Shown piece by piece: positions 35,883-45,168 of a stretch of DNA of 64,000 bases (positions are counted from its first letter, which is position 1; every line of letters starts with the position of its first letter). The notes beneath the pieces were generated by a model. That model was given only the letters and a program-made list of their open reading frames with translations, made no database searches and was not told where the DNA came from. The DNA lies in assembly GCA_002753225.1 (NCBI GenBank), contig PDZS01000008.1, forward strand, positions 1 through 64,000. The letters are read 5' to 3'. This DNA is from Deltaproteobacteria bacterium YD0425bin51 (GTDB lineage: Bacteria; Desulfobacterota; Desulfobacteria; Desulfobacterales; YD0425bin51). The translations under genes and the position numbers were made by a program.

Positions 35883-36477
35883 TGAAATAGAAAAATTAAG
35901 CTTTGAAATAATAGATAAAGAGGCTCCGTCGCATTCTTTTTCAAATGAAGAGTGGGAAATAGTAAGGCGCATGATTCACACATCAGCAGATTTTGAATAT
36001 TTAAATACAGTAAGGTTTCATCCTGATGCAATAGCTTCTGGAATTAAGGCAATAATGAATGGAAAAACCATTATTACTGATACTAATATGGCAAAAGCCG
36101 GCATTAGAAAATCCAAAATAAAAATCGAATGTCTTATTGATAAACCTGATATTCATGAGATTGCTTTGAAAAATGGAATAACTAGAGCAGAAGCTGCAGT
36201 TGATGCTTCACTTAATTTGATGGAAGATGGAATTTATGTGGTTGGTAACGCTCCTACAGCTTTACTTAGATTAAATAAAGCTATTTTAGATAAACAAGCA
36301 AAACCAGCTTTAGTAGTTGGACTTCCTGTTGGTTTTGTGAATGCAAAAGAATCAAAGGCTGCATTAATTGATACAAATCATCCTTATATTACAAATATCG
36401 GTAGAAAAGGCGGATCAAATATTGCTGCAAGCGTTATTAATGCACTTATGATTTTGAGTTTTAAATATTTAAGGTAA
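35872..36477 (+). CDS. cbiC: Precorrin-8X / cobalt-precorrin-8 methylmutase
   Basis: A 201-residue enzyme that moves the C11 methyl group to C12 to give cobyrinic acid. It has the catalytic-His region RRMIHTSAD (H36), the TDTNMAKAGI substrate-loop motif and the PVGFVNAKESK segment. Its start overlaps cbiA by 11 bases and cbiL follows after six bases, so translation is coupled in the cobalamin operon. Length is normal. Confidence 0.93.
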   Translation: MKPDEIEKLSFEIIDKEAPSHSFSNEEWEIVRRMIHTSADFEYLNTVRFHPDAIASGIKAIMNGKTIITDTNMAKAGIRKSKIKIECLIDKPDIHEIALKNGITRAEAAVDASLNLMEDGIYVVGNAPTALLRLNKAILDKQAKPALVVGLPVGFVNAKESKAALIDTNHPYITNIGRKGGSNIAASVINALMILSFKYLR

Positions 36478-36483
36478 AAGATT

Positions 36484-37203
36484 ATGGATAAAAAAATAGG
36501 AACATTGTATGGGATAGGCGTAGGACCAGGAGATCCGGAACTTCTTACTGTTAAAGCTTCAAAAATTCTCGCTTGCGTGGATATAGTTTTTGCTGCAGCA
36601 TCCACTAAAAATAATTACAGTTTGGCAGTTAATATAGCAAAGGCTTATATTCCTGAAAAAACAACAATAAAAATGCTTTTTTTCCCTATGACTATTGATA
36701 AAAATGAAACTCAGAAAGCATGGGAGGAGCATTCAAAAATTATCATAGCTGAACTAGAGAAAGGAAGGGATGCTGCTTTTCTTACACTTGGAGACTCAAT
36801 GACATACTCAACATATGGATATATACTTAGGAATATTCAAAATATGGCTCCTAATATAAAAATTGAGACAATACCTGGAATAACTTCATATCAGGCTGCC
36901 GCAGCATGCCTTAATATGCCTTTGGTTGAAGGGGAAGAGTCTTTACTATTACTCTCTGGAGCAAATGGAGGGGAAAAATTAAGAAGTTTTTCAAACAAAC
37001 CGGAAAATGTTGTTTTTTTAAAAGCATATAGAAATATTAAAGATATCAATAGTACAATTGATGGAGCTAAAGTTTTTGAAAAATCTGTAGGAATTATAAA
37101 CTGCGGGCAGCAGAATCAAGAGATAATTAATAATATCGAAGAACTAAACGATAAAAAGCCTGATTATTGGACTTTAATCATTGCAAAACAAAAAATAAAA
37201 TGA
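36484..37203 (+). CDS. cbiL: Precorrin-2 / cobalt-factor II C20-methyltransferase
   Basis: A 239-residue SAM-dependent tetrapyrrole methylase with the N-terminal YGIGVGPGDPELLTVKA motif and the ETIPGITSYQAAAA loop. It methylates C20 of cobalt-factor II. It lies six bases after cbiC; its TGA overlaps the next start as ATGA (37200-37203). The gene set in this operon (cbiA, C, L, D, ET) is incomplete: cbiB, F, G, H, J, K, P and others are not in the window. Confidence 0.92.
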   Translation: MDKKIGTLYGIGVGPGDPELLTVKASKILACVDIVFAAASTKNNYSLAVNIAKAYIPEKTTIKMLFFPMTIDKNETQKAWEEHSKIIIAELEKGRDAAFLTLGDSMTYSTYGYILRNIQNMAPNIKIETIPGITSYQAAAACLNMPLVEGEESLLLLSGANGGEKLRSFSNKPENVVFLKAYRNIKDINSTIDGAKVFEKSVGIINCGQQNQEIINNIEELNDKKPDYWTLIIAKQKIK

Positions 37204-38255
37204 AATCTAAAAAAAAAGAGCTGAATATAAAACCTATAGTTATTTCAATCCTTATATCAGCTTTGATTTTAACATGGGGAATTTTAACCATAAATCATTT
37301 AAGTTTTAGAATTGTAACAAATAAACTCTTTTATCCTCTTTTAAAACTTTTAATTACTATTGCAGTAGGCCTTATAGCAGGTGAAATTATTGAAGGATTA
37401 GGATGGACAAGAATTTTAGGCTATTTAACACTACCTTTATTTAAATTTGGAAATCTAGGCCCTTTTTGCAGCGCTGCTTTTACAACAGCTTTTGCTTCAG
37501 GAGTTGCTGCAAATGCAATGCTTTTAAATTATTATGAAGAGAAAAAAATATCTACAACACAGTTATATTTAACTAATCTTGTCAATCAATTTCCAGCTTA
37601 TTTTTTACATCTCCCAACAACATTTTTTATTGTAATACCTTTGACAGGGCTAGCAGGAGCTATTTATTTCGCAATAACTTTTTCTTCAATGATTATTCGG
37701 ACATTTCTTTTTTTTCTATATGGTCATTTAAACCCGCAGCAAATGATTATAGAATCACAAGATGAGGTAAAACAACCAGAAATACCTCAAGGAAGTAAAA
37801 TCAAAAATATCCTAAAAGGTATAAAAGGAAAAATAGGGAATAGAATGTTAAATATAACCATATATGTTGTTCCCATATATATTTTTGTTTTTGTTCTAAA
37901 TGCTAAGGGAATTTTTGAGCTTATTCGGGATGTTATGACCAGATATGTTGTTACAAAGTTTCTTCCAATAGAAGCTCTCTCAGTTATTATGCTCAGTTTT
38001 ATTGCTGAATTCAGTTCAGGATTTGCAGCAGCAGGAGCTATGAGAGATGCTGGAGTTCTTACTATTAAACAAACAGTTTTGGCTCTTTTAATTGGAAATA
38101 TAATAGCATTTCCAATGAGAGCCATTAGACATCAACTGCCAAGATATATTGGCATTTTTTCTCCCAAGATAGGTATAAAAATGCTTGTTATGGGTCAGGG
38201 ATTTAGAGTAATAAGTCTTGGATTTGTTGGAATAATTTATTTTTACATAGGTTAG
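37200..38255 (+). CDS. Gate-domain (nucleoside-recognition) membrane protein in the cobalamin operon
   Basis: A 351-residue membrane protein with about eight hydrophobic segments and two internally related halves, each with a Gate/nucleoside-recognition-like region (the first around GNLGPFCSAAFTTAFASGVAANAML, discussed here only by position 98-122; the second around 275-300). The start at ATG 37200 overlaps the cbiL stop (ATGA), and the stop directly precedes the cbiD ATG, so it is translationally embedded in the cbi genes. A role in cobalt or corrinoid transport is a reasonable inference from context, but the family has no established substrate. Confidence 0.78.
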   Translation: MKSKKKELNIKPIVISILISALILTWGILTINHLSFRIVTNKLFYPLLKLLITIAVGLIAGEIIEGLGWTRILGYLTLPLFKFGNLGPFCSAAFTTAFASGVAANAMLLNYYEEKKISTTQLYLTNLVNQFPAYFLHLPTTFFIVIPLTGLAGAIYFAITFSSMIIRTFLFFLYGHLNPQQMIIESQDEVKQPEIPQGSKIKNILKGIKGKIGNRMLNITIYVVPIYIFVFVLNAKGIFELIRDVMTRYVVTKFLPIEALSVIMLSFIAEFSSGFAAAGAMRDAGVLTIKQTVLALLIGNIIAFPMRAIRHQLPRYIGIFSPKIGIKMLVMGQGFRVISLGFVGIIYFYIG

Positions 38256-39350
38256 ATGGCAAAAAAAGCGCATTTAAAAACAGGCTTTACTACAGGAACA
38301 GCAGCAGCAGCAGCAACAAAAGCCTGTTTATATTATCTTATAAATAAAACCCCTCCCAAATCAGTTTTAATTAATCTTTTAACTGGTGATATGATTGATA
38401 TTCCAATTCACGTGTGTTCAATAGATAAAGAAAATAGAGCTATATGCACAGTCATTAAAGATGCTGGAGATGACCCTGATGTTACAAATAAAGCTGAAAT
38501 AGGAGCAGTTGTTAAAATATCCCCCTCAAATAAAAATAATATAATTATAACAGGAGGGGAGGGGGTAGGAACAGTTACAAAACCGGGTTTAGAAGTACAT
38601 CCTTATGAAAAAGCCATAAACAGCGGACCTAAAAAGATGATATTTCAATCTGCTTTGGAAGTATTGAAAGATAACAGAATGTTAGCAGATGTTCATATAG
38701 AAATATTTGTTCCTAAAGGGAAAATTTTAGCTCAAAAAACATTAAATCCAAGATTAGGTATTATTGAAGGGATTTCTATTTTAGGAACAACAGGAGTTGT
38801 TCATCCAATTTCTAATGAAGCTTATATTGCAACTATAAAATCATCCTTATCTGTAGCCAATGCAACAAATCTTGATACTGTCGTTTTAACAACAGGAAGA
38901 AGAAGCGAAAAAATTGCACAACAAGTTTTAAATCAACTGCCGCAGTCATCCTTTATTCAAATTGGAGATTTTTTTAAAGCATCTTTAGATATAGCTTCAA
39001 CCTTTGGATTTAAAACCATATGTATTGCTGCTTTTTTCGGAAAAGCAATTAAAATGGCACAAAATGTACCACATACCCATGCTTCAAAACATAGCTTGTC
39101 TCTTTCCGAGCTTTCAAATTGGGCTAAAGATTTAACTAATAATCAAATTTTTTCACAGAAAATTCATGCTTCAAATACTGCAAGACAAGCTTTTGAAATT
39201 ATTGAAAAAGAATATCCAGAGTTAATATTTCATGTTGGACAAAAGATGCTTTCATCTGCAAAGTCATTTGCAAAAAGCATTGGCAAACTAAGGGCAATAA
39301 TTTTTGACTATGATGGCAATATAGTTTTTGATTCTGAAAAAATATCATGA
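38256..39350 (+). CDS. cbiD: Cobalt-precorrin-5B C1-methyltransferase
   Basis: A 364-residue enzyme of the anaerobic cobalamin pathway, methylating C1 of cobalt-precorrin-5B. The N-terminal GFTTGTAAAAATKA motif and the VVLTTGRRSEK and HTHASKHS segments are typical of CbiD. Its start follows the previous stop with no gap and its end overlaps cbiET by four bases (ATGA at 39347). CbiD occurs in the oxygen-independent pathway, consistent with an anaerobe. Confidence 0.93.
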   Translation: MAKKAHLKTGFTTGTAAAAATKACLYYLINKTPPKSVLINLLTGDMIDIPIHVCSIDKENRAICTVIKDAGDDPDVTNKAEIGAVVKISPSNKNNIIITGGEGVGTVTKPGLEVHPYEKAINSGPKKMIFQSALEVLKDNRMLADVHIEIFVPKGKILAQKTLNPRLGIIEGISILGTTGVVHPISNEAYIATIKSSLSVANATNLDTVVLTTGRRSEKIAQQVLNQLPQSSFIQIGDFFKASLDIASTFGFKTICIAAFFGKAIKMAQNVPHTHASKHSLSLSELSNWAKDLTNNQIFSQKIHASNTARQAFEIIEKEYPELIFHVGQKMLSSAKSFAKSIGKLRAIIFDYDGNIVFDSEKIS

Positions 39351-40561
39351 AAAAAATTTCTGTAATAGGTCTTGGCGTATCTTATTCTGACCTTACATCA
39401 GAACATATTAAAATAATTGAAGAAGCTGATGTGCTAATTGGGGGGAAGAGGCATTTAGATCTGTTTCCTGATTTTCGAGGTTTAAAAAAAGAGATTCATG
39501 GAAATACTTTTGAAATAATTAAATTTATAAAAGAAGAGGGAATATCAAAAAATGTTGTTGTTATAGCTTCTGGTGATCCCCTATTTTTTGGCATTGGTTC
39601 TCTTCTTGTTCGTGAGATAGGCAAGCAAAATATCTGCATATATCCTAATATCACATCTGTTTCAAAAGCTTTTTCAAAAATAAAAGAATCATGGCATGAT
39701 GCAGCTTTTGTAAGCCTTCATGGCAGAGATTTTGAAAATATGGTTTTAAGCTCCTTAGATAAATCTGAAAAAGTAGTTGTTTTTACAGATCCTAAAAAAA
39801 ATCCAGCATGGCTTGCAGATTTTCTTTTAGAACAAGGTGTAGATGATTTGTCCATGTGCGTTTTTGAACAGATGGGGAGCATATCTGAGCGGATATCTTG
39901 GCATAACCTCAGTCAAGCCAAGAACCTTAATTTTTCAGACCCTAATTTAGTCCTTTTAAAGCATCCTAGTATTAAAAACAATTTACATCTTGGTATGAGA
40001 GAAGATGATTATGAGCATATGCAAGGACTCATTACAAAATCAGAAGTTAGAGCTGTTACAATTTCTAAATTAAAGCTTTTGCCTAACCATATTCTTTGGG
40101 ATATAGGAGCTGGAAGCGGTTCAATAAGTATCGAAGCCTCTATTTTTTTAAGAGAAGGGAGAGTTTTTGCAATAGAGCAGAATAGAGATAGAGTAAATCA
40201 GATAGAAAACAACAAAAAACATTTTGGAGTAACTAATCTTAAAATAATTGAAGCGATTGCTCCAGAAGTGCTAAAAAATTTACCTTTACCAGATAGAGTT
40301 TTTATTGGAGGAAGCGGTAAGAACCTGAAAGAGGTTTTATATGAGGTGGATAATTATATTAGAACAGATGGAATTATAGTTATTAATACTGTCCTTATCT
40401 CTAGTTTAGAAATCTCTTTAAAAATATTTGAAGAATTAAAATATGATACTGAAGTTGTTCAGGTTCAAATTAATCGAACAAAAAAAATGCCAGAAAGTAT
40501 TAGGTTTGAATCTGAAAATCCAGTTTTTATAATTTCAGCACAAAATCTTAACGAGTCATAA
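39347..40561 (+). CDS. cbiET: CbiE-CbiT fusion: precorrin-6Y C5,15-methyltransferase (decarboxylating), CobL-like
   Basis: A 404-residue fusion. The N-terminal tetrapyrrole methylase (about 1-195; VIGLGVSYSDLTSEH, VIASGDPLFFGIGS) is CbiE, which methylates C5. The C-terminal part (about 215-404; LWDIGAGSGSISIEA, a Rossmann SAM-binding motif) is CbiT, which methylates C15 and decarboxylates C12. It is the last gene of the operon and overlaps the convergent permease gene by 14 bases. No terminator is apparent in the overlap. Confidence 0.92.
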   Translation: MKKISVIGLGVSYSDLTSEHIKIIEEADVLIGGKRHLDLFPDFRGLKKEIHGNTFEIIKFIKEEGISKNVVVIASGDPLFFGIGSLLVREIGKQNICIYPNITSVSKAFSKIKESWHDAAFVSLHGRDFENMVLSSLDKSEKVVVFTDPKKNPAWLADFLLEQGVDDLSMCVFEQMGSISERISWHNLSQAKNLNFSDPNLVLLKHPSIKNNLHLGMREDDYEHMQGLITKSEVRAVTISKLKLLPNHILWDIGAGSGSISIEASIFLREGRVFAIEQNRDRVNQIENNKKHFGVTNLKIIEAIAPEVLKNLPLPDRVFIGGSGKNLKEVLYEVDNYIRTDGIIVINTVLISSLEISLKIFEELKYDTEVVQVQINRTKKMPESIRFESENPVFIISAQNLNES

Positions 40562-41588
40562 GTGCAAAAGCAATAGCTCCATATGCTATAAAGCTTCTGA
40601 AATATTCTCCTATGGAAGCATTACTGAATATATTCTGTCCTGCTTGTGGGGATACTATAAATAAAGTATGAAATAAAAAAATTCCTAAAAATGCATGTCT
40701 GATTTTTGCTTTTTTTATTGAAGCGCCTCCTGCTAGTAATGCTGCACATGAAAATATATCAGAATTTAAATGTGCAGTATATACATTTAACATACCAATA
40801 TTTTGTATAAATATTATCTGTCCAATACAGGCTGTAACAGTAGATATAATTATAGCTTTTATTCTGACACTATATACATCTATTCCTAATAGCTCTGCTT
40901 TTTCATGATTATATCCTACTGTCTTAATCTCTTGCCCCAGTTTAGTTCCAGTTATATACTTTATAACAAGAGCAAAGGCAAAAACCGTTAAAATCATAAA
41001 GAAAGGGATTTGGATGCTACCTATCTGAACTTGCCATAGTTTATCCATTGTGTTTCTGAAAATAGATAAATCGACCATGCTTCTTATTCCTACACCCCTT
41101 GAAAGTATAATTTCATTATTATGGAAAGGTAAAAATGTTCCATATCCAACTAAGAAAATATACTGATATATACCTGTTGCTAAAAATCCCATTATTATTG
41201 TTGCTATCATTTCTTTCCCTGTTGCTCTGTTAAGTGATATTCCAATAAGCGTCCCTAAAAAAATAGCAAAAATTACTCCAATGATTATAGCAAAACAAAG
41301 TCCTAAAGCACCTCCAATTTGAAAGTCTAAGATAATAAGAAGGCCAATTTGAGCGCATATTGCTCCTATTATAATTGCAAAATTTAATCCCATTCCTGCA
41401 GTAATAGGAATAATTAAGGATAGCACCATTACTCCGTCTCTTATGAATCTCACAATAACTTCATTTACAACAAATGAAATATCCATTTTAGAAAAATATA
41501 AGCCTGCCAAAGAAAGGAAAAAAAATACAATAGGAACTATATTATTATATTGAAGAGCTATTTTTTTGGTTTTTATATAAAATCGCAT
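40548..41588 (-). CDS. ABC transporter permease (LivH/BmpA-transporter type), second subunit
   Basis: A 346-residue membrane protein with about nine hydrophobic segments and a GYNHEKAELLGIDVYSVR-like cytoplasmic loop (EAA-type coupling region) characteristic of branched-chain/nucleoside/sugar ABC permeases (BPD_transp_2). It overlaps the upstream permease gene by 44 bases on the same strand. It probably forms a heterodimeric channel with that protein, energised by the ATPase at 42578. Substrate unknown. Confidence 0.85.
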   Translation of the reverse strand: MRFYIKTKKIALQYNNIVPIVFFFLSLAGLYFSKMDISFVVNEVIVRFIRDGVMVLSLIIPITAGMGLNFAIIIGAICAQIGLLIILDFQIGGALGLCFAIIIGVIFAIFLGTLIGISLNRATGKEMIATIIMGFLATGIYQYIFLVGYGTFLPFHNNEIILSRGVGIRSMVDLSIFRNTMDKLWQVQIGSIQIPFFMILTVFAFALVIKYITGTKLGQEIKTVGYNHEKAELLGIDVYSVRIKAIIISTVTACIGQIIFIQNIGMLNVYTAHLNSDIFSCAALLAGGASIKKAKIRHAFLGIFLFHTLFIVSPQAGQNIFSNASIGEYFRSFIAYGAIAFALMTR

Positions 41589-42600
41589 AGAGAATTACGC
41601 CATTTGTTATAATATTTCTAAAAATTTCTGCAACCTCTGGGAGTAAAAGTTCATTTGCTATAGGTGCTGACAATATATAAATAGTTTGAAAAAGATATGT
41701 GCCGATTACTGCATGGGTAACTTTTGTTTTTCCTTCTTTCCCTCCACCCATTAGAATTGCTGATGCTGCAGAGAATGCAACCATTAGGGGAGCATCATAA
41801 AGTTCTATGAAACCATAACTTTGAGAATAAACACAAATACCAAGAGCTGCTATGACCGTAGAAAGAATTATTGCTAAGGTTCTTATCTTAGGGATATCAA
41901 TTCCAGAAAGCTTTGCAAAAGTTTCATTTTCTCCTACAGCAATACTTGCTATTCCTATTTTTGTTTTGAAAAAAAATTTAATAAAAATACAGAGTCCAAA
42001 ATAAAAAAAAAGCATTCCAAGAGGAATTTTAATCTTTTGTATTTCAATGACCCAAAGATTATTTAAAATCTTTTCAAAGTATGGTTTTAGTCCTATGGTA
42101 GGCCGCATACCTTCTCCGCCAATGGGCCAAAGCATAGAAGGATTGTTAAAAGGAGCTATTGACCAAAAAAGACTAGTTAAATATATAAAGGAAAAACCTA
42201 CAAAAGTTGCTGTTATTTCTTCCTTTCCTTTAACTCTGTTTAATATCATTGAGTAAATATATCCAAATATTACTGCAATTGGAATGGAAAAAAGAAAAGA
42301 TAATATAAATCCCAAACCTTCTTTTATATTAAAATTAACTGCTAAACACATTCCCATAAGACCTGCAACAACACCAATTGGAAGTCCATAATTAATTCCA
42401 ACTCCTGCATTTAACATAGGAATAAGAGAAAGAACCAAGACCCCATTCATAACAAGCCTTATTAAAGAATCGTTTATGAAATAGGTTATCGAAATATTAG
42501 CAAACCATGCTGTAATCATCATAATTAATACAAATATAATTATGATGATTTGAGGAATGTCTATTCTATCTTGCATCTTAAACTTCAATAATCCTATCAC
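41545..42600 (-). CDS. ABC transporter permease (LivH/BmpA-transporter type), first subunit
   Basis: A 351-residue membrane protein related to the downstream permease, with about nine hydrophobic segments and the coupling loop GENETFAKLSGIDIPKIR. The annotated start is GTG 42600, preceded by AAAGAG; an ATG eight codons later (42576) is possible. It overlaps the ATPase gene by 23 bases. The gene order SBP-ATPase-permease-permease is that of BmpA/YufNOPQ-like importers. Confidence 0.85.
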   Translation of the reverse strand: MIGLLKFKMQDRIDIPQIIIIIFVLIMMITAWFANISITYFINDSLIRLVMNGVLVLSLIPMLNAGVGINYGLPIGVVAGLMGMCLAVNFNIKEGLGFILSFLFSIPIAVIFGYIYSMILNRVKGKEEITATFVGFSFIYLTSLFWSIAPFNNPSMLWPIGGEGMRPTIGLKPYFEKILNNLWVIEIQKIKIPLGMLFFYFGLCIFIKFFFKTKIGIASIAVGENETFAKLSGIDIPKIRTLAIILSTVIAALGICVYSQSYGFIELYDAPLMVAFSAASAILMGGGKEGKTKVTHAVIGTYLFQTIYILSAPIANELLLPEVAEIFRNIITNGVILYAILYKNQKNSSSI

Positions 42601-44053
42601 ATATTCTCTTTAATTCGTCTATTTCACTAGAGGAAATTATTATTGTTGTTTTTTTTTTGTTAATGGAAATGAGCATATCTAATATCAGTTCTTTTGCTCC
42701 CAAATCTATTCCTCTAGTTGGCTCAGATATAAAAAGTATTTCTGGATCAAATGTTATTGCCCTTGCTAAACAAACTTTTTGCTGGTTTCCGCCACTCAGT
42801 TCATTAACTTTTTGAAGAGCAGAGGAACACTTTATATTAAGCTGATCTATTATTTTTTTTGAATAATCCAAAGATTTTTGTTTGTTTATAAAGCTAAACA
42901 GCTTGAAAGGGTAGGGCATTAGAAAGTTGTTTTTCATTTGCAGAGATGTAAAGATTATATTTTCCATAACAGAATGATTAAGAAGCAAGCCAGCCCCCCT
43001 TCTATCCTCAGGAACCATATATATCCCATTTAAAAGAATATTTGATACATTTCTATTACTAAGTTTTTTATTATTTAAAATAATTTCACCTTTTGTTTTA
43101 TGTAATCCCATAATACCCCAAGATAGAGCAGTATTACCTCTGCCATAGCTTCCTGAAATACCTATAATTTCACCTTTATAAACATCTAAATTGAAGTTTT
43201 TTACAGTTTCACCAGGGATATCAACTGAAAAATCATTGAACTTAAGCAAGATATTTTTAAATTCTCTGTTTTGAGCGTTTATAACTTTATTTACTTTATA
43301 ACCCATCATGTTTTCTGAGATATTATCTGAATCAAATTCTTGTCTTTCATATGTTTTTATAATTTCTCCATCCCTCATGACTGTTATTCTTTCGCAAAGA
43401 GCTATAACCTCATCTAATTTATGAGATACATATATTATAGATATACCTTTTTTAGATAATTTTTTTAGTATAGATATAAGAGAAACTGTATCTTCTTTGT
43501 TTAAAATTGCTGTTGGTTCGTCTAAAAGTAGAATTTTTAAGTCTTTTCTATCTATCTCACGCGCAATTTCAATAAATTGCTTCATATTTAATGAGAGATT
43601 AAAAACTTTTAATGAAGGATCTAAATCTATATTAAAAGTTTTTAATATAGATTTAGTATCTATGTAATTTTGGGATTTGTCTATGTAAGATAAATTTTTT
43701 CCAAAGATTTTATCTGTAAGCTTAAATGTATTTTCTCTATAAATTTTAATGTTTTCAGCAACTGTCATTTCTGGAATAATGGCAAATTCCTGATGTATCA
43801 TTCCAATGCCGAGCCTTATTGCATCATTAGGTCTGCTTATTTTTGATTTTAAGTTATTTATAAATATTTCCCCAGAATATCCTCCTGTTTTTAATATGTT
43901 CGGGTGTCCAAAAAGAATATTTAAAAGTGTAGTTTTGCCTGAACCGTTTGCGCCAACTATTCCATGGATCTCCCCCTCTTTAACTTCAATATTTATTGAT
44001 TTTAAGACTTCAATATCTCGAAATTTTTTGTTTATATTTTTTATTTTAATCAA
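42578..44053 (-). CDS. ABC transporter ATPase with two nucleotide-binding domains (RbsA/YufO type)
   Basis: A 491-residue tandem ATPase. The first domain (about 1-235) has Walker A GANGSGKTT, Walker B LLLDEPT and an atypical signature segment (FNLSLNMKQFIEIA). The second (about 250-491) has a degenerate Walker A (SGSYGRGNTA instead of GxxGxGKS/T), a good signature (LSGGNQQKV) and SEPTRGID. Such asymmetric pairs are usual in sugar and nucleoside importers. It starts one base after the binding-protein stop. Confidence 0.88.
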   Translation of the reverse strand: MIKIKNINKKFRDIEVLKSINIEVKEGEIHGIVGANGSGKTTLLNILFGHPNILKTGGYSGEIFINNLKSKISRPNDAIRLGIGMIHQEFAIIPEMTVAENIKIYRENTFKLTDKIFGKNLSYIDKSQNYIDTKSILKTFNIDLDPSLKVFNLSLNMKQFIEIAREIDRKDLKILLLDEPTAILNKEDTVSLISILKKLSKKGISIIYVSHKLDEVIALCERITVMRDGEIIKTYERQEFDSDNISENMMGYKVNKVINAQNREFKNILLKFNDFSVDIPGETVKNFNLDVYKGEIIGISGSYGRGNTALSWGIMGLHKTKGEIILNNKKLSNRNVSNILLNGIYMVPEDRRGAGLLLNHSVMENIIFTSLQMKNNFLMPYPFKLFSFINKQKSLDYSKKIIDQLNIKCSSALQKVNELSGGNQQKVCLARAITFDPEILFISEPTRGIDLGAKELILDMLISINKKKTTIIISSSEIDELKRICDRIIEV

Positions 44054-44054
44054 A

Positions 44055-45149
44055 TTAGTAATATATTGAATCCATTATTATCAAATAATAATTATCTAAA
44101 TTAGGTTTCATCTTGTTAAAATAAACCTCAACACCAGCTATTTTTTTAGCTGTCTCGCTAATCTGGTGTATATCCTTTTTATCTATTTTACCATCAATAA
44201 TTCCTTTTGCAACTTCTACTGAAAATTCCGGAAAAAATACACCTACAGGAACAGGCCATGTAGAAAGCCTTCCAGATACTTTTGCAATTTTTGCTTTATT
44301 TTCAATCATTTTATTTATTTTATTGAAATCTCCAGCATCTTCAGGTTTTATCTCTAGCCCCATTGCAGCAGGGAATCCTTGAGTTGGGGTTGGGCAGCAT
44401 TGTTCAGGTACAATGAAACCTAATTCAAGAGCTTTTGCAATAATTACATCCTGCATTGGGCAGTTTGTTCCAAAAATAGATGTATCTTTTCCATATTTTG
44501 AAATTTCTCTGGGGATATCTTCCTGTAAGAATTGAAGCATTGGACCTCTGCCGCTACCAGCTTGAGGGTCTGGTGTACTTATATCAACAAATTTCATTCC
44601 TAGTGCTTCAGAGGTTTTTTTCATCATATCCCTTCTTTTTGAAAGAAGCTCTTTTGCCATATGCGTGGGAAAGGAATAGTGAATGAATGTTTTTGCTCCC
44701 ATTTTATGGGCCTTAGTTGGAATGGTTTCTCCTCTTTTTAACCAGTCTGTATCAAAGCAGAGATCTATATATTTTGCCATCATATCAGGATCGTCCCATA
44801 TTGGTGCTGTAATTACAAGAATATCTGGCCTTTTTTCTTTAATTTTTTGAATAGCTGGAAGAATTCCTGAGTAACCGGCACAAATTATAATTGCCTTCAT
44901 ATCTTTTTCGCTTCCAAGGCTTAAAATTTGGCTTATTGCAGTTTCCTGCTCTTCTGAAAAATTAGCAGGTAAAGTAATATGTTTTATCATATCTGGATAC
45001 TTTTTTGAAACTTTCTGTCCGCCTCTAAATTCATCTTCGCTAGCAGAAAGAGGAGGAGTTACAACGCCTATTTTAAATGATTCAGCATTTGCATTTGTGA
45101 AACTAAAAAAAAGTAAAAAAACTATTAAGCCTAAAAATTTTTTTTTCAT
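44055..45149 (-). CDS. DUF3798 periplasmic binding protein
   Basis: A 364-residue exported protein of the DUF3798 family, a type I periplasmic-binding-like fold near BMP lipoproteins. The signal peptide (about 1-24) ends ANA. Conserved-looking segments include ITLPANFSEEQET, DTDWLKRGETIP and NCPMQDVIIAKALE. Three ATG codons follow AAGGAG directly; the third (45149) has proper spacing, so I start there. The ligand of this family is not known to me. It pairs with the HgdB-like gene 19 bases upstream and the ABC genes downstream. Confidence 0.85.
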   Translation of the reverse strand: MKKKFLGLIVFLLFFSFTNANAESFKIGVVTPPLSASEDEFRGGQKVSKKYPDMIKHITLPANFSEEQETAISQILSLGSEKDMKAIIICAGYSGILPAIQKIKEKRPDILVITAPIWDDPDMMAKYIDLCFDTDWLKRGETIPTKAHKMGAKTFIHYSFPTHMAKELLSKRRDMMKKTSEALGMKFVDISTPDPQAGSGRGPMLQFLQEDIPREISKYGKDTSIFGTNCPMQDVIIAKALELGFIVPEQCCPTPTQGFPAAMGLEIKPEDAGDFNKINKMIENKAKIAKVSGRLSTWPVPVGVFFPEFSVEVAKGIIDGKIDKKDIHQISETAKKIAGVEVYFNKMKPNLDNYYLIIMDSIYY

Positions 45150-45168
45150 CATCATCTCCTTAAAAAAA

